DNA from: an uncultured Oscillospiraceae bacterium
Lineage (GTDB): Bacteria > Bacillota > Clostridia > Oscillospirales > Oscillospiraceae
Direction: 5' to 3'
DNA length: 21,994 bases
Assembly (NCBI GenBank): GCA_934589525.1
Contig: CAKTOB010000034.1
Span: 1 to 21,994, forward strand
Within the stretch, counting starts at the first letter, position 1. Each line of letters starts with the position of its first letter. Positions 6,788-15,221 of this stretch are shown here, one piece after another. The translations under genes were made by a program, and so were the position numbers. The notes beneath the pieces were generated by a model that saw only the letters and a program-made list of their open reading frames with translations, had not been told where the DNA came from and did not search any database.

Positions 6788-8923
6788 TTATATAAATTCC
6801 GCTTTTCCATTGTCTGCTTGGGTGGAAAGTCCGGTTTCACGGTCATAAAGGTCCGGGTTCACCAATATTCCGCCGTCCTCCGAAATTGGCAGTACGTCTC
6901 CCGCCTCCACCAGGGCACGGTAGTGCTGGGGATAAATGCTGACGCTGTATTGACCGGCCCTTCGGTAGTCTTCCCGGTCAGCCCGGCCCTCCCGGAGGGG
7001 ACGGCAGAGGGCCTCGCCCTCATCCAGCGGGATATAAACGGTGCGGGTGTCCTCGTTGATGAGATGAAAAGCCTTTGCCACCGTCTCAAAAGGCAGCAAC
7101 TCTTCCCGGACGGTTTTCAGAACCTGGGACCGGTCCATATCTTCCCCGATCAGAGACCGGAGGGCGCCAAAATACCGGTCCATCACCGCCGGGTCTCCGG
7201 GATCACCGCCGGACTTCAAAGCTTCCTGGGCGGCCCGGATGGGCACACGCTGCAAAGGCGGTACCGGATTTTCCCCCTGAAAATAGGTGACAACACTGGT
7301 TTCCGACGGGCGCTTTCCCTCCCGGTTGCAGCGCCCCGCGGCCTGGGCTATGGAATCCAGCCCGGCGATTTCCCGCCAGACCGCCGGGAAATCCACATCC
7401 ACACCGGCCTCAATCAGAGAGGTGGACACCACCCGGCAGGGAAGCCCTTCCCGGAGCCGCTGTCGGACCTCCGACAGGATCTTTTTCCGATGGGCCGGAT
7501 ACATCAAGGTCGAAAGATGGAATCGTCCCATCTCCGGAAGAAGGGTATAGAGGGACCGGGCCGCCTTTCGGGTATTTACAATGCACAGGGCCTGATTTTG
7601 CCGGGCCAGTTCCTCTGCCAGTGCCTCCTCCGAGCATTTTCCGCCCTCCCGATACACCACTCTGCGAAAACCGGTAAAGGAACCGGAAATCTTCGGGCAC
7701 AGCTCCCGGATGGGCTTTTCCGGGCAGAAGCGACGGAACAGATCCCCCAGCACCGGCTGGGTGGCGGTACACAGGACCACCGTGGAGCGGAACTGGGATA
7801 CCAGCGAAGCCATGGCCCCCACGCAGGGAAGCAGATGGCAGGTGGGGATCATTTGGGCTTCGTCAAAAATCACTACGCTGTTGGCAATGTTGTGCAGCTT
7901 CCGGCACTGGGAAGAACGGTTTCCGTAAAGAGATTCAAAAAACTGCACCGCGGTGGTAACGATCACCGGGGCATCCCAGTTTTCCGTGGCCAGCCGCTCC
8001 AGGCAGTTGTGCTGGTTTGTCTCCCCCTCATCCTCAAAGGAGACCCCGCTGTGGTGCTCTACCACGTTTGCTTCCCCCAGAATGTCCCGGAATACCCCGG
8101 CGTTCTGCTCGATGATGGAGGTGTAGGGGATCACATAGATCACCCGGTCCAGGCCCTGGGTGACGGCGTGGTTCAGGGCGAAGGCCAGGGAGGAAACGGT
8201 TTTTCCGCCCCCTGTGGGAACGGTCAGGCTATAAAGCCCCCGGGGCTGCGCTGCCTTTTCGATGCACTCCGACAAAATGGCGCAGCGATTCCGGTTTAGT
8301 TCCGTATTCCCCGGAAACCAGGGGCCAATATAGGCGTTCAACCGCTCCAGCAGCACCGGCAGAGGATCATAGCCGCCCCGGACAGGGGGCGTTTCCGCCA
8401 TGAAGCGCTCCGTGTCCAGAAAGTCTCCATCCACCAGGCAGGAATAGAGCATCCTTGTCCACATAAAGAGCCCATAGGGATCGGTGATGGGGGGCTTTTT
8501 CCCGGGGGCGGGCAGGGTGCCCTGCCAGTGATAGGGCGGGATGCCCCCTGCCATGGCTTTCTTCAGCCTTCCGGCACAGGTGGGCGCGCCGGGGTAGTCC
8601 GTTTTGGGGTTTCCGAAATCCGGCAGTCCTCCGTGGTGCCCCGCCACACAGCAGGCGGCGGCGTTTTCTCCCACTTTGGCGCATTCCAGGGCCCCGGCCG
8701 CCGCATGATCCACCGGGGGGCCGCCATGAAGCCGCTTCTGAAATTCCGCGGAGCACTTCCCGATGTCGTGGGCGTACCCCAGCATCCGCCCCCGGTCCTC
8801 CTCCCCAAAGGCCCGGGCAAATCCGCCGCACAGTGCCGCGGTGCCCTGTAGATGCTCCTCCACCGTCTGCTCCCGGCCGTCCGAGGCAATATGCGCAAGA
8901 TACCGCTCCTGGGTCATATCCAT
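6788..8923 (-). CDS. cas3: Cas3, HD nuclease-helicase
   Basis: The 711-residue protein (start at 8923) has an N-terminal HD nuclease domain with LGYAHDIGK (His52-Asp53), His73 and GHHGG (His96-His97), then a superfamily 2 helicase with Walker A PTGGGKT (Lys241), the DEAQ box (354-357), and the motif VI block QAAGRCNREGKR. Known role: recruited by the effector to a full R-loop, it nicks and unwinds the non-target strand and degrades DNA. The frame is open 84 codons further upstream, but the family starts near this MTQERYLAHIASDGREQTVEEHL segment. ATG at 8917 is an alternative with better spacing to GGGGG. Unlike the common I-C order, it is split from cas5 by a terminator and a guide RNA gene, so its dose is set separately. 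Confidence 0.96.
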   Translation of the reverse strand: MDMTQERYLAHIASDGREQTVEEHLQGTAALCGGFARAFGEEDRGRMLGYAHDIGKCSAEFQKRLHGGPPVDHAAAGALECAKVGENAAACCVAGHHGGLPDFGNPKTDYPGAPTCAGRLKKAMAGGIPPYHWQGTLPAPGKKPPITDPYGLFMWTRMLYSCLVDGDFLDTERFMAETPPVRGGYDPLPVLLERLNAYIGPWFPGNTELNRNRCAILSECIEKAAQPRGLYSLTVPTGGGKTVSSLAFALNHAVTQGLDRVIYVIPYTSIIEQNAGVFRDILGEANVVEHHSGVSFEDEGETNQHNCLERLATENWDAPVIVTTAVQFFESLYGNRSSQCRKLHNIANSVVIFDEAQMIPTCHLLPCVGAMASLVSQFRSTVVLCTATQPVLGDLFRRFCPEKPIRELCPKISGSFTGFRRVVYREGGKCSEEALAEELARQNQALCIVNTRKAARSLYTLLPEMGRFHLSTLMYPAHRKKILSEVRQRLREGLPCRVVSTSLIEAGVDVDFPAVWREIAGLDSIAQAAGRCNREGKRPSETSVVTYFQGENPVPPLQRVPIRAAQEALKSGGDPGDPAVMDRYFGALRSLIGEDMDRSQVLKTVREELLPFETVAKAFHLINEDTRTVYIPLDEGEALCRPLREGRADREDYRRAGQYSVSIYPQHYRALVEAGDVLPISEDGGILVNPDLYDRETGLSTQADNGKAEFI

Positions 8924-9053
8924 TTCCCCCTTTTCCTTTGTTTGTACGTCTATCATAATCCGCAAAAGGTCCAATAAACTTCCCTTATTCCCTCCACGCC
9001 TGAAATTTTTCCCGGCGGCGAAGGCCACCGCGTGGAAGTACTCTGTTCCTTTT

Positions 9054-9082
9054 ATGATACAACCTTTTCTCCCACGTCGCAA
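9054..9082 (-). promoter_or_regulatory. Possible cas3 promoter
   Basis: On the minus strand TTGCGA (9077-9082) lies 17 bp before TATCAT (9054-9059), each 4-5 of 6 bases from consensus, giving a leader of about 120 nt. A TATGAT at 8952-8957 is nearer to the start codon but lacks a -35 box. The rest of 8924-9178 holds no gene that I can support. Confidence 0.3.
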
Positions 9083-9178
9083 GATGGGATATTTCCTAAG
9101 CTTCAAACGCAAAACTTGGGGGAAGTGCCGACAAAAAATCCCCCTTGTGCACCACCTTCCGGCGGTGCCCCCCAAATG

Positions 9179-9220
9179 AAAAAACCAGCTGTCCCGGTGT
9201 TTTTTCCGCGACAGCTGGTT
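9179..9220 (-). terminator. Terminator after the GGDEF gene
   Basis: An 11-bp perfect stem, AACCAGCTGTC (9183-9193) with GACAGCTGGTT (9210-9220), is followed on the minus strand by six T. It lies just past the GGDEF stop codon and insulates cas3 from upstream transcription. Confidence 0.88.
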
Positions 9221-9228
9221 TGGTTTGT

Positions 9229-10626
9229 TTATTTGTTTTTCTTCTGATAGTAGGCCTGTTTTTCGATGTACATGGCCCGGTCGGCCTCTTTGGTCAGTTC
9301 TTCTACGGACCGGCCCGGGAAGTCTTTGGCGGCGGCGCGGCCCACGGAGAGGCTCAGGTGGGGGACCTTGGTGCCGGTCCAGGTACTGACGGTCCGGTTC
9401 AGGGCGGCCAGGAAGGCCTGGGTCTGGGCGGGGGACAGGGTGGCGAAGACCACGAACTCGTCGCCGCCGATGCGGTAGGTCCGGCCTTTGTCTTCCAGGG
9501 CCTGGGTGATGCAGGCGGCGGCGCCCCGGATGAGCTCGTCCCCGGCCTCGTGGCCCAGGGTGTCGTTGGTGATTTTCAGTCCGTTGATGTCCATCAGAAA
9601 GACCGTAAAGTCCTCCGGCAGGGGGGTAGGCGTCTGCTCCATGGCCTCGTGGTAGGCAAAGCGGCTGAACACCCCGGTCAAAGGGTCAATGGAGATCTGC
9701 ACGCTTTGCTCCAGAAGCTTTTGGTTCATTTTGAACCGCAAAACCGTATAATATTCATAAATCCACTGTATAATAATTCCGACAATGCCGAACAGGCCCA
9801 TGAAGGCGATAAACTCCTGGGTCAAAAAGGCGGTGATGTTCCGGTTGACGGTGCCCACCAGAGGGCAGCCCCGGAGCTCCAGCTCCCCAAGGATGACCTT
9901 CCGCAGATACAGGATGCACAGGATGCCCGTGATCAGTGCCCCGGCTTTTGCCCAGACCAGCAAGCGGCTCACACCGTTTTCCTGGACCGGGTCCGGGTCT
10001 TCACAGAGCACCGACAGGTATTTTTGGATTTTCCCTTTAGAAAGCACCCAATGGATCCCCCAGCAGCCCGCCACGGCCACGGCATAGGACATCCAGTCCC
10101 GGAACATGGGATAGGAAAAGAGGTCCTCCATCAGAGTTTTCCGGATCCCGGGAAAGGCCACCGGAAAGGCCGCCAGAATGCACAGACCGTGGAGGAATGT
10201 ACACCCCACCGCAACGGCCCCGATGCCCAGGTAAGGGTGCTTCCGGGGCTTCCGGAAATACAGCCCATACAGCCCCGCGGACCCCAGGGCAAAGAGCACT
10301 CTGGCCCCGGCCAAGGCCAAAGAGCCCAGAGGGTTGCCGCTGACAAAGGGGGAAAACATCCGGTCCAGCTGCCCATCTGAATAGGAGCCCACCCACATGG
10401 AGGTGGCCACAAACACACAGGCCACCGGCACGCTGCCCTGCCAGCCCAGGATCATGGCCCCCACGATCACCAGCACATGCAGCGTGGTGGTGGACACGTC
10501 GGGCAGCTCGATATAGCCCAGATACGAAAAGGCAAACACCGCCTCCAGACCGATAAGCATCCACACCATCTGCCGCAGTTTCTTCCCCGTCAGGGACACG
10601 CCGTATAGCTTCTCGAACCGTTTCAT
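9229..10626 (-). CDS. Membrane-anchored GGDEF-domain protein, probable diguanylate cyclase
   Basis: The 465-residue protein has an N-terminal half (about 20-290) with seven or eight hydrophobic segments and a C-terminal GGDEF domain starting at IDPLTGVFSR (313-322), with the intact signature GGDEF at 387-391. Known role: two such domains make cyclic di-GMP from two GTP. The RxxD product-inhibition site is absent: EDKG occupies that place, so feedback inhibition by the usual route is not expected. The membrane part resembles no sensor family that I can name. The start at 10626 is chosen because a TATAAT promoter overlaps the longer frame. It stands alone between two terminators, and no cyclic di-GMP effector is nearby. 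Confidence 0.9.
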   Translation of the reverse strand: MKRFEKLYGVSLTGKKLRQMVWMLIGLEAVFAFSYLGYIELPDVSTTTLHVLVIVGAMILGWQGSVPVACVFVATSMWVGSYSDGQLDRMFSPFVSGNPLGSLALAGARVLFALGSAGLYGLYFRKPRKHPYLGIGAVAVGCTFLHGLCILAAFPVAFPGIRKTLMEDLFSYPMFRDWMSYAVAVAGCWGIHWVLSKGKIQKYLSVLCEDPDPVQENGVSRLLVWAKAGALITGILCILYLRKVILGELELRGCPLVGTVNRNITAFLTQEFIAFMGLFGIVGIIIQWIYEYYTVLRFKMNQKLLEQSVQISIDPLTGVFSRFAYHEAMEQTPTPLPEDFTVFLMDINGLKITNDTLGHEAGDELIRGAAACITQALEDKGRTYRIGGDEFVVFATLSPAQTQAFLAALNRTVSTWTGTKVPHLSLSVGRAAAKDFPGRSVEELTKEADRAMYIEKQAYYQKKNK

Positions 10627-10663
10627 GATCCGACTGATTCCACCTTTCTTAGTCTTGGTTCCC

Positions 10664-10692
10664 ATTATAGCCCAGAAAGGGGGAAAATGCAA
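10664..10692 (-). promoter_or_regulatory. Promoter of the GGDEF gene
   Basis: A perfect TATAAT (10664-10669) lies 17 bp after TTGCAT (10687-10692) on the minus strand. Transcription would start near 10657, about 30 nt before the ATG at 10626. This also rules out the longer reading frame start at 10692. Confidence 0.7.
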
Positions 10693-10699
10693 CGCCGAA

Positions 10700-10739
10700 A
10701 GAAAACACGCCGCCGGCGGCTTTTCCGCAGGCGACGTGT
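10700..10739 (-). terminator. Terminator of the sugar transporter operon
   Basis: On the minus strand a 13-bp stem with one mismatch (arms 10727-10739 and 10705-10717, ACACGTCGCCTGC pairing with GCCGGCGGCGTGT) is followed by TTTTCTTT. It lies about 20 bp after the last permease gene. Confidence 0.75.
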
Positions 10740-10757
10740 ATTGTGTTGGCCTGTTTT

Positions 10758-11627
10758 TTATCCCTTCACCGATCCGGCGGTGACGCCCTTGATGATGAAG
10801 CGGGAGAGGACGATGTAGACGGCCAGCACCGGCAGGATGGCCAGGAGGATGAACATGTAGACCTTGCCCAAATCGAACTTGGAGTAGTCCGCCGCCCGGA
10901 GCTGGGCGATCATAATGGGGACGGTTTTCATTTCGTTCTTGTTCAGAAGCAGGGCCGGCAGGAAGTAGTTGTTCCAGGACTCCACGAAGGAGAAGATCAT
11001 CTGCACGGCGATGGCAGGCTTGATCATGGGCAGGACGATGCGGTTAAAGGTCCAGAATTCCCCGGAACCGTCCACCCGGGCGGCATCCACGATCTCCATG
11101 GGGAGCACCGAGGCCATATACTGCTTCATGTAGAAGAACACCACCGGGGCGGCGATGCCCGGGAGAATCAGGGGCAGGTAGCTGTCCGTCAGGCCGAAGC
11201 GGTAGCACAGCTGGACGAAGCCGGAGGCGCTGACCTGCTTGGGGATGACCATCACCGCCAGGATGAAGGTGGTGGCGGCTTTTTTCAGCTTAAAGTCATA
11301 GGCGTGGAGGCCATAGGCCGTCAGGGCGGAAAAATAGGTGGTAAGCAGCGCCGTGGCGGCGGCCACGAAGAAGCTGTTGGCCATGCCCCGGGGGATATTG
11401 ATGGAGGAGTCCGTCCAGGCGTTTTTCAGGTTTACCAGGAAATTGCCCTGGGGCAGGAACCGGAAGCCGCCCTGAAGGTCCGCATTGGACCGGGTGGAAT
11501 TGATGATCAGCATGTAAAAGGAGAACAGACACAGAACGGACAGGAACACCAGGATGATGTAGACCACTGCCCGGCTCAGGGTCAGCATGGCCCGGGCCTT
11601 GCGGCTGTCGGAAGAATTGGATCGCAT
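10758..11627 (-). CDS. Carbohydrate ABC transporter permease, MalG/CUT1 type
   Basis: This 289-residue protein has about six transmembrane segments: the first at 16-45, then an extracytoplasmic loop, then the conserved permease core from about residue 80. The EAA loop reads EIVDAARVDGSGEFWTFNRIVLPMIKP, the contact site for the ATPase subunit, and the C terminus ends in the RFIIKGVTAGSVKG form typical of MalG-like proteins. Known role: one half of the membrane channel of a sugar importer. AGGAGG lies 7 nt before the ATG. The gene starts 12 bp after the partner permease. Neighbouring cellobiose phosphorylase suggests cellobiose or short cellodextrins as cargo; this is inferred from context only. 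Confidence 0.93.
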   Translation of the reverse strand: MRSNSSDSRKARAMLTLSRAVVYIILVFLSVLCLFSFYMLIINSTRSNADLQGGFRFLPQGNFLVNLKNAWTDSSINIPRGMANSFFVAAATALLTTYFSALTAYGLHAYDFKLKKAATTFILAVMVIPKQVSASGFVQLCYRFGLTDSYLPLILPGIAAPVVFFYMKQYMASVLPMEIVDAARVDGSGEFWTFNRIVLPMIKPAIAVQMIFSFVESWNNYFLPALLLNKNEMKTVPIMIAQLRAADYSKFDLGKVYMFILLAILPVLAVYIVLSRFIIKGVTAGSVKG

Positions 11628-11639
11628 GGGGGCACCTCC

Positions 11640-12587
11640 TTAGTTGTCTTCTTTCGTCAGGCTCTTGAAAACCAGAATGCTCAGAAGCCCCGTAATGATG
11701 AAGATGATCACGGAGACCGCCCCGGCCATGCCGTAGTTCTTGCTGGTTTTCAGGAAGTTGTTCAGGTACATAATGAGAGTGGTGGAGGACCGGTTGGGGG
11801 TGCCCGCGCCGTTGGTCAGCACCTGGGGCACGTCGAACATCTGCAATCCGCCGATCAGCGCCGTGATCACCGTATACACCAGCACCGGCATCAGCAGCGG
11901 CAGGGTCACCCGGAAGAAGACCTGCAGGGAATTGGCCCCGTCCATGCTGGCGGCCTCAAAAAGGTTCTGGTCAATGCCCATAATGCCCGCCATGAGCAAA
12001 ATGGTGGTGTTGCCGAACCACATGAGGAAATTCATGGTGGCAACCAGGCCCCGGACGGTTATTTGCTTATCAAAGAAGGGAATGGCCGCGTCGATCAGCC
12101 CTGATTGCATCAGAACCTGGTTCACCGGGCCCACGTTGGAGAACAGGGTGAAGAACAGCATGGAAAAGGCGGAGGCCATGATCAGGTTGGGCATGTAGAT
12201 CACGGTTTTAAAGAACTGCTGGCCCCGGATCTTCAGCCGGTAGCTGGTAAAGAATACCGAGAGCATCAGGGCAATGACCACCTGGGGCACCGCGCCCTCC
12301 ACCCACATGAGCATGGTATTTCCGGCGAACTTCAGAATGCTGACGGTGCCGTTTTTGTCCGGGGTAAAGAGCTTTACATAGTTCTGAAAGCCCACGAACC
12401 GGGGTCCCACCTGGGTCAGGCCCTCCCGGTAGTTTTCAAAGAAGCTGTTGTAAATGGTCAGCACCTGGGGGGCCAGGGCGAAGACGCAATAGGTCAGGAA
12501 GAAGGGCAGGATGAACAGATACCCCCACTTGGCATAGCTGATGCCTTTTTCCTTTTTGGGGCGAAGGGACTTGACGGTTGTTTGCAT
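11640..12587 (-). CDS. Carbohydrate ABC transporter permease, MalF/CUT1 type
   Basis: The 315-residue protein has a basic N terminus (KSLRPKKEKG), a first membrane segment WGYLFILPFFLTYCVFALAP, and further segments to the C terminus. The EAA loop reads EAASMDGANSLQVFFRVTLPLLMPVL, the ATPase docking motif of CUT1 permeases. It pairs with the MalG-type gene downstream. The frame extends 16 codons upstream to 12635, but the ATG at 12587 has GGGAGG 8 nt before it and is preferred. A stable hairpin separates it from the binding-protein gene. No ATPase gene lies in the operon, a common arrangement where a shared MsmK-like ATPase serves several importers. Confidence 0.93.
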   Translation of the reverse strand: MQTTVKSLRPKKEKGISYAKWGYLFILPFFLTYCVFALAPQVLTIYNSFFENYREGLTQVGPRFVGFQNYVKLFTPDKNGTVSILKFAGNTMLMWVEGAVPQVVIALMLSVFFTSYRLKIRGQQFFKTVIYMPNLIMASAFSMLFFTLFSNVGPVNQVLMQSGLIDAAIPFFDKQITVRGLVATMNFLMWFGNTTILLMAGIMGIDQNLFEAASMDGANSLQVFFRVTLPLLMPVLVYTVITALIGGLQMFDVPQVLTNGAGTPNRSSTTLIMYLNNFLKTSKNYGMAGAVSVIIFIITGLLSILVFKSLTKEDN

Positions 12588-12671
12588 AGAAATTGCCTCC
12601 CTTTTGAAAAAGATGTTCTTTTCGGCATTCCCCATGGGGCGTGTTCACCCCATCCGGAATACCGGAAAGCG

Positions 12672-12703
12672 CTCCGGGACAGGGCATAAGCCCTGCCCCG
12701 GAG
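12672..12703 (-). promoter_or_regulatory. Intercistronic stem-loop between binding protein and permease genes
   Basis: A 14-bp hairpin with one G-T wobble and a 4-nt loop (arms 12690-12703 and 12672-12685) lies about 30 nt after the binding-protein stop. No T-run follows, so it is unlikely to be a full terminator. Such hairpins often protect the upstream mRNA segment and raise binding-protein level over permease level; here that is inferred. Confidence 0.7.
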
Positions 12704-12729
12704 GAGAAAAATGAATGGACCGGTCTGAA

Positions 12730-14088
12730 TCAAGGGGTGACGATGGTGGGATAGCTCTCGGAGACCAGGGCGTAGAAGTTGGCCAGAGCCTGCTCCTCGG
12801 TCACGTCGCCGTCGCAGTATTCCCGCCAGCACTTCTGCATATCCTCGTTGATGATCTGGTCGTAGATGGTGTGGTTCTTGAAGACGATGTTCTTCGCCAT
12901 CTCAACGTACATCGCGGTGTCGTTCTGGCCGCCCAGGAAGTCGTTGCCGCCGGTGGCAGCGCAGGCCGCGTTGACCTTCTGGTTGTTGGAGAACTGCATT
13001 TCGTTCTTCACCAGGTTGGTGCAGACCTCTTCGTCATTGATAAAGGTGTTCATAATGTCAGCAACCATGGTGGGGTTGTCGGTGCCGGCAGGCGCCAGCA
13101 GCCAGGTGCCGCCCCAGAAGTGGGCCTGGGGGCCTTCGCAGATGGCCCAGTCGCCGTAGCAGCCCTTTTCGGCATCCTGCGCGTTGCCCATGGAGAAGTT
13201 GTAGTACCAGGCAGGTCCGAAGTAGCACATGGTCTTGCCGTCCTTGAACATCTGGGCGGTGCACTCGTCAGACCAGATGTCGCAGGTCTGGGTATAGCCC
13301 TTATCGGTGAATTCCTTGGCCTGGGCCATCCAGGTCTTCATAGCCTCGGGGATCTGCAGGTTGTTGTCGGCATCGACCCAGGGCTCGTCGGCGTTGTTGG
13401 AGAAGACGCGGTAAGTAGCGGACTCGGAAGCGGTCATCATGTAGCCCTTAGCCTTGGCCTGGGCGGCCACGTCATTGAACTTGTCCCAGTCGGACAGGGC
13501 CTTCTGGACTTCCACGGGGTCGTCGGTTCCCAGCACATCCTGCGCGATGGAGCGGCGGTAGATCAGCGCGGCGGGGCAGCACTGGAAGGAAACGCCCTTC
13601 ACAACGCCGCTGGCATCGGAGGCGCACTGCACGGTGTAGGCATAGGTATTGGAGAAATCGGTAACACCCAGCTGAGTGACGTCCTGGGTAAAGGCGGAGT
13701 CGGTGTACTTCTGGATGTAGTCGGCTTCCGCCAGGAACAGGTCCACCTTGTCGTCATCGGCGGCATTTTCCTGGTTCAGCAGGGCCTGGTCCAGCTTTTC
13801 CTGATAAGCGCCGTTGTCACTGGGGGTAATGATCCAGTTGACGGTGACACCCTCGGGGACGGTGTAATACTTTTCAAAGAAGCCCTTGAACTCCTCGTTC
13901 CAGGCATAGATGTTGAATACTTTTCCTTCGGAGGACTCGGGGGCAGGAGCCTGGGTTTCGGCCTGGGTCTCCGGGGCCTTGGGGGCTTCGGTGGCGGCTG
14001 CGGTGGTTTCCGGGGATTGCTGGGAGCTGCAGGCACACAGTGCAAAAACCATGGCCAGCGCGAGAATGATGGATAGCGCCTTTTTCAT
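12730..14088 (-). CDS. Extracellular sugar-binding lipoprotein of a CUT1 ABC transporter
   Basis: The 452-residue protein starts with a lipoprotein signal peptide, MKKALSIILALAMVFALCAC, with a lipobox-like LCAC and Cys20 as the likely lipid anchor. A low-complexity Thr/Ala/Pro/Glu linker (about 24-55) then leads into a family 1 type solute-binding fold starting KVFNIYAWNEEF. The body is rich in Trp, Tyr and Asp, suiting stacking against sugar rings. Known role: captures the oligosaccharide outside the membrane and delivers it to the permeases. AAGGAGG lies 8 nt before the ATG. It is the first transporter gene, 77 bp after lacI, and I see no convincing promoter in that gap. Cellobiose or cellodextrin specificity is inferred from neighbours. 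Confidence 0.93.
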   Translation of the reverse strand: MKKALSIILALAMVFALCACSSQQSPETTAAATEAPKAPETQAETQAPAPESSEGKVFNIYAWNEEFKGFFEKYYTVPEGVTVNWIITPSDNGAYQEKLDQALLNQENAADDDKVDLFLAEADYIQKYTDSAFTQDVTQLGVTDFSNTYAYTVQCASDASGVVKGVSFQCCPAALIYRRSIAQDVLGTDDPVEVQKALSDWDKFNDVAAQAKAKGYMMTASESATYRVFSNNADEPWVDADNNLQIPEAMKTWMAQAKEFTDKGYTQTCDIWSDECTAQMFKDGKTMCYFGPAWYYNFSMGNAQDAEKGCYGDWAICEGPQAHFWGGTWLLAPAGTDNPTMVADIMNTFINDEEVCTNLVKNEMQFSNNQKVNAACAATGGNDFLGGQNDTAMYVEMAKNIVFKNHTIYDQIINEDMQKCWREYCDGDVTEEQALANFYALVSESYPTIVTP

Positions 14089-14125
14089 TGTATGTTCCTC
14101 CTTAAAATAATAAACGTGTCTATAT

Positions 14126-14142
14126 GCACCGCTTATGCGGTC
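14126..14142. promoter_or_regulatory. Small palindrome between lacI and the binding-protein gene
   Basis: ACCGC (14128-14132) and GCGGT (14137-14141) form a 5-bp inverted repeat around TTAT. It could be an operator half-site pair or a weak RNA hairpin. There is no T-run and no good promoter beside it, so the transporter genes may depend on read-through from lacI or on a promoter within lacI. Confidence 0.25.
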
Positions 14143-14165
14143 GGCACCGAAGAAAAATGGGGGTG

Positions 14166-15173
14166 TTACCCGATCTTTGCCACGGATTCCCGGATGCGCA
14201 GGCTGCCGGGAATCACGATCCGGTCTAACAGGGTGGTTCTGGGCCGCTCGATCAGGTCGATGAGCCCTTTGGCGGCGGAGGTGCCCAGGGCCTTGGTGTC
14301 CTGGTGGTAGGTGGTCATCCGGGGGGACATGATGTCCGCCAGCTGGATGCCGTCGTAACCGCAGACGCTGATGTCCTCCGGAATGCGGAGCCCCGCCTCC
14401 CGAATGGCGTTCAGGCCGCCGATGGCGGAAAAGTCATCGGGGAAGAAAATGCAGGTGGGCCGGTTTGGCAGCTCTAAAAGCTCCTTGGTAATGGCGGCGC
14501 AGCTGTTGGCCTCGTGATAGGTCCCTTGCCGGACGATGGCCTCATCCCCCCGGAAGCCCAGCTCCTCGCAGGCCCGGTAGAAGCCCGTCAGCCGGTTCTC
14601 CGTTACGGCGGTGCGCTCGCCGTGGATGAAGGCGATGCGCCGGTGGCCCTGGCTGTAGGCGTAATGCACCAGCGCCTCCATGCCCTGGACGTTGTCGGAG
14701 ACCACCGCCAGACGGTTGTTGAAAATGTGGTCAATGGTCACCACTGGCAAATCGGAACTTACCAGCTCCAGCACCTGGGGGTCGGAAAAATCCACACAGG
14801 CGATGATCACGCCGTCTACCCCTCTATAGAGGCAATGCTGCAAGTAAGTGGTCCGGCGGCCTACATTCCGGTTGATAAAGGTCACATCGTAGCCCTGCCG
14901 CTCGGCCTCCACCTTCAGGCTTTCCAGCACCGCTGAAAAATACTCGTGGGTCAGGCCGCTGCTCTGCTCATCTACAAAGAGGATGCCGATGTTGTAGGTC
15001 CGGTTGGCCTTCAGGGCCCTGGCGGCGGAATTGGTCACATAGCCCATTTCCTCGGCCACACTCCGGATCCGGTCTCTGGTCTCCGGGCCGATGTCCGGCT
15101 GACCGCTGAGGGCCTTGCTGACTGTCGCCACGGAAACACCGCAGCGCTTGGCAATGTCCTTCATGCTGACCAT
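14166..15173 (-). CDS. LacI-family transcriptional regulator
   Basis: The 335-residue protein begins MVSMKDIAKRCGVSVATVSKALSG, the classic LacI helix-turn-helix, followed by the hinge helix NSAARALKANRT and a periplasmic-binding-protein-like sensor domain from about residue 60 (NIGILFVDE) to the end. Known role: a dimer binds palindromic operators and is released by, or bound with, a sugar. The start at 15173 has AAGGAGG 9 nt before it; the frame reaches 20 codons further, but those overlap the -10 region. Its position between divergent cellobiose genes suggests that it controls both arms and itself. The inducer, likely cellobiose or a related disaccharide, is inferred. Confidence 0.94.
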   Translation of the reverse strand: MVSMKDIAKRCGVSVATVSKALSGQPDIGPETRDRIRSVAEEMGYVTNSAARALKANRTYNIGILFVDEQSSGLTHEYFSAVLESLKVEAERQGYDVTFINRNVGRRTTYLQHCLYRGVDGVIIACVDFSDPQVLELVSSDLPVVTIDHIFNNRLAVVSDNVQGMEALVHYAYSQGHRRIAFIHGERTAVTENRLTGFYRACEELGFRGDEAIVRQGTYHEANSCAAITKELLELPNRPTCIFFPDDFSAIGGLNAIREAGLRIPEDISVCGYDGIQLADIMSPRMTTYHQDTKALGTSAAKGLIDLIERPRTTLLDRIVIPGSLRIRESVAKIG

Positions 15174-15205
15174 GCTGCTTATCCTCCTTCGGCGTTTTTT
15201 CTCAA

Positions 15206-15219
15206 TCGTTTTCGTAATC
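15206..15219. promoter_or_regulatory. Operator-like box just downstream of the lacI start site
   Basis: TCGTTTTCGTAATC (15206-15219) shares the word TCGTTTTC with an inverted copy at 15307-15314 and CGTAAT with 15345-15350. It lies at about the predicted lacI transcription start, a good place for autorepression. Assignment to this LacI protein is inferred. Confidence 0.4.
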
Positions 15220-15221
15220 AC

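Noticed and set aside
8967..8978. Possible second target of the guide seed upstream of cas3 (AATAAA preceded by TCC)
   Set aside because: Only six seed bases match in A/T-rich DNA, followed by mismatches, and the flank is not TTC. This is within chance expectation.
8924..9175. 84-codon upstream extension of cas3
   Set aside because: The extension has no family similarity that I recognise, and the family-typical N terminus begins at 8917-8923 after an A/G-rich ribosome binding site.
9145..10380. Long plus-strand open frame antisense to the GGDEF gene
   Set aside because: It is a GC-rich shadow frame without a ribosome binding site or recognisable domain; the minus-strand frame has an intact GGDEF domain.
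10743..12104. Long plus-strand open frame antisense to the permeases, rich in His, Gln and Gly
   Set aside because: Composition is typical of the complement of membrane-protein codons, and both permeases have EAA motifs and ribosome binding sites.
12715..14076. Long plus-strand open frame antisense to the sugar-binding protein
   Set aside because: The minus strand has a lipoprotein signal, a ribosome binding site and a solute-binding fold; the plus frame has none of these.
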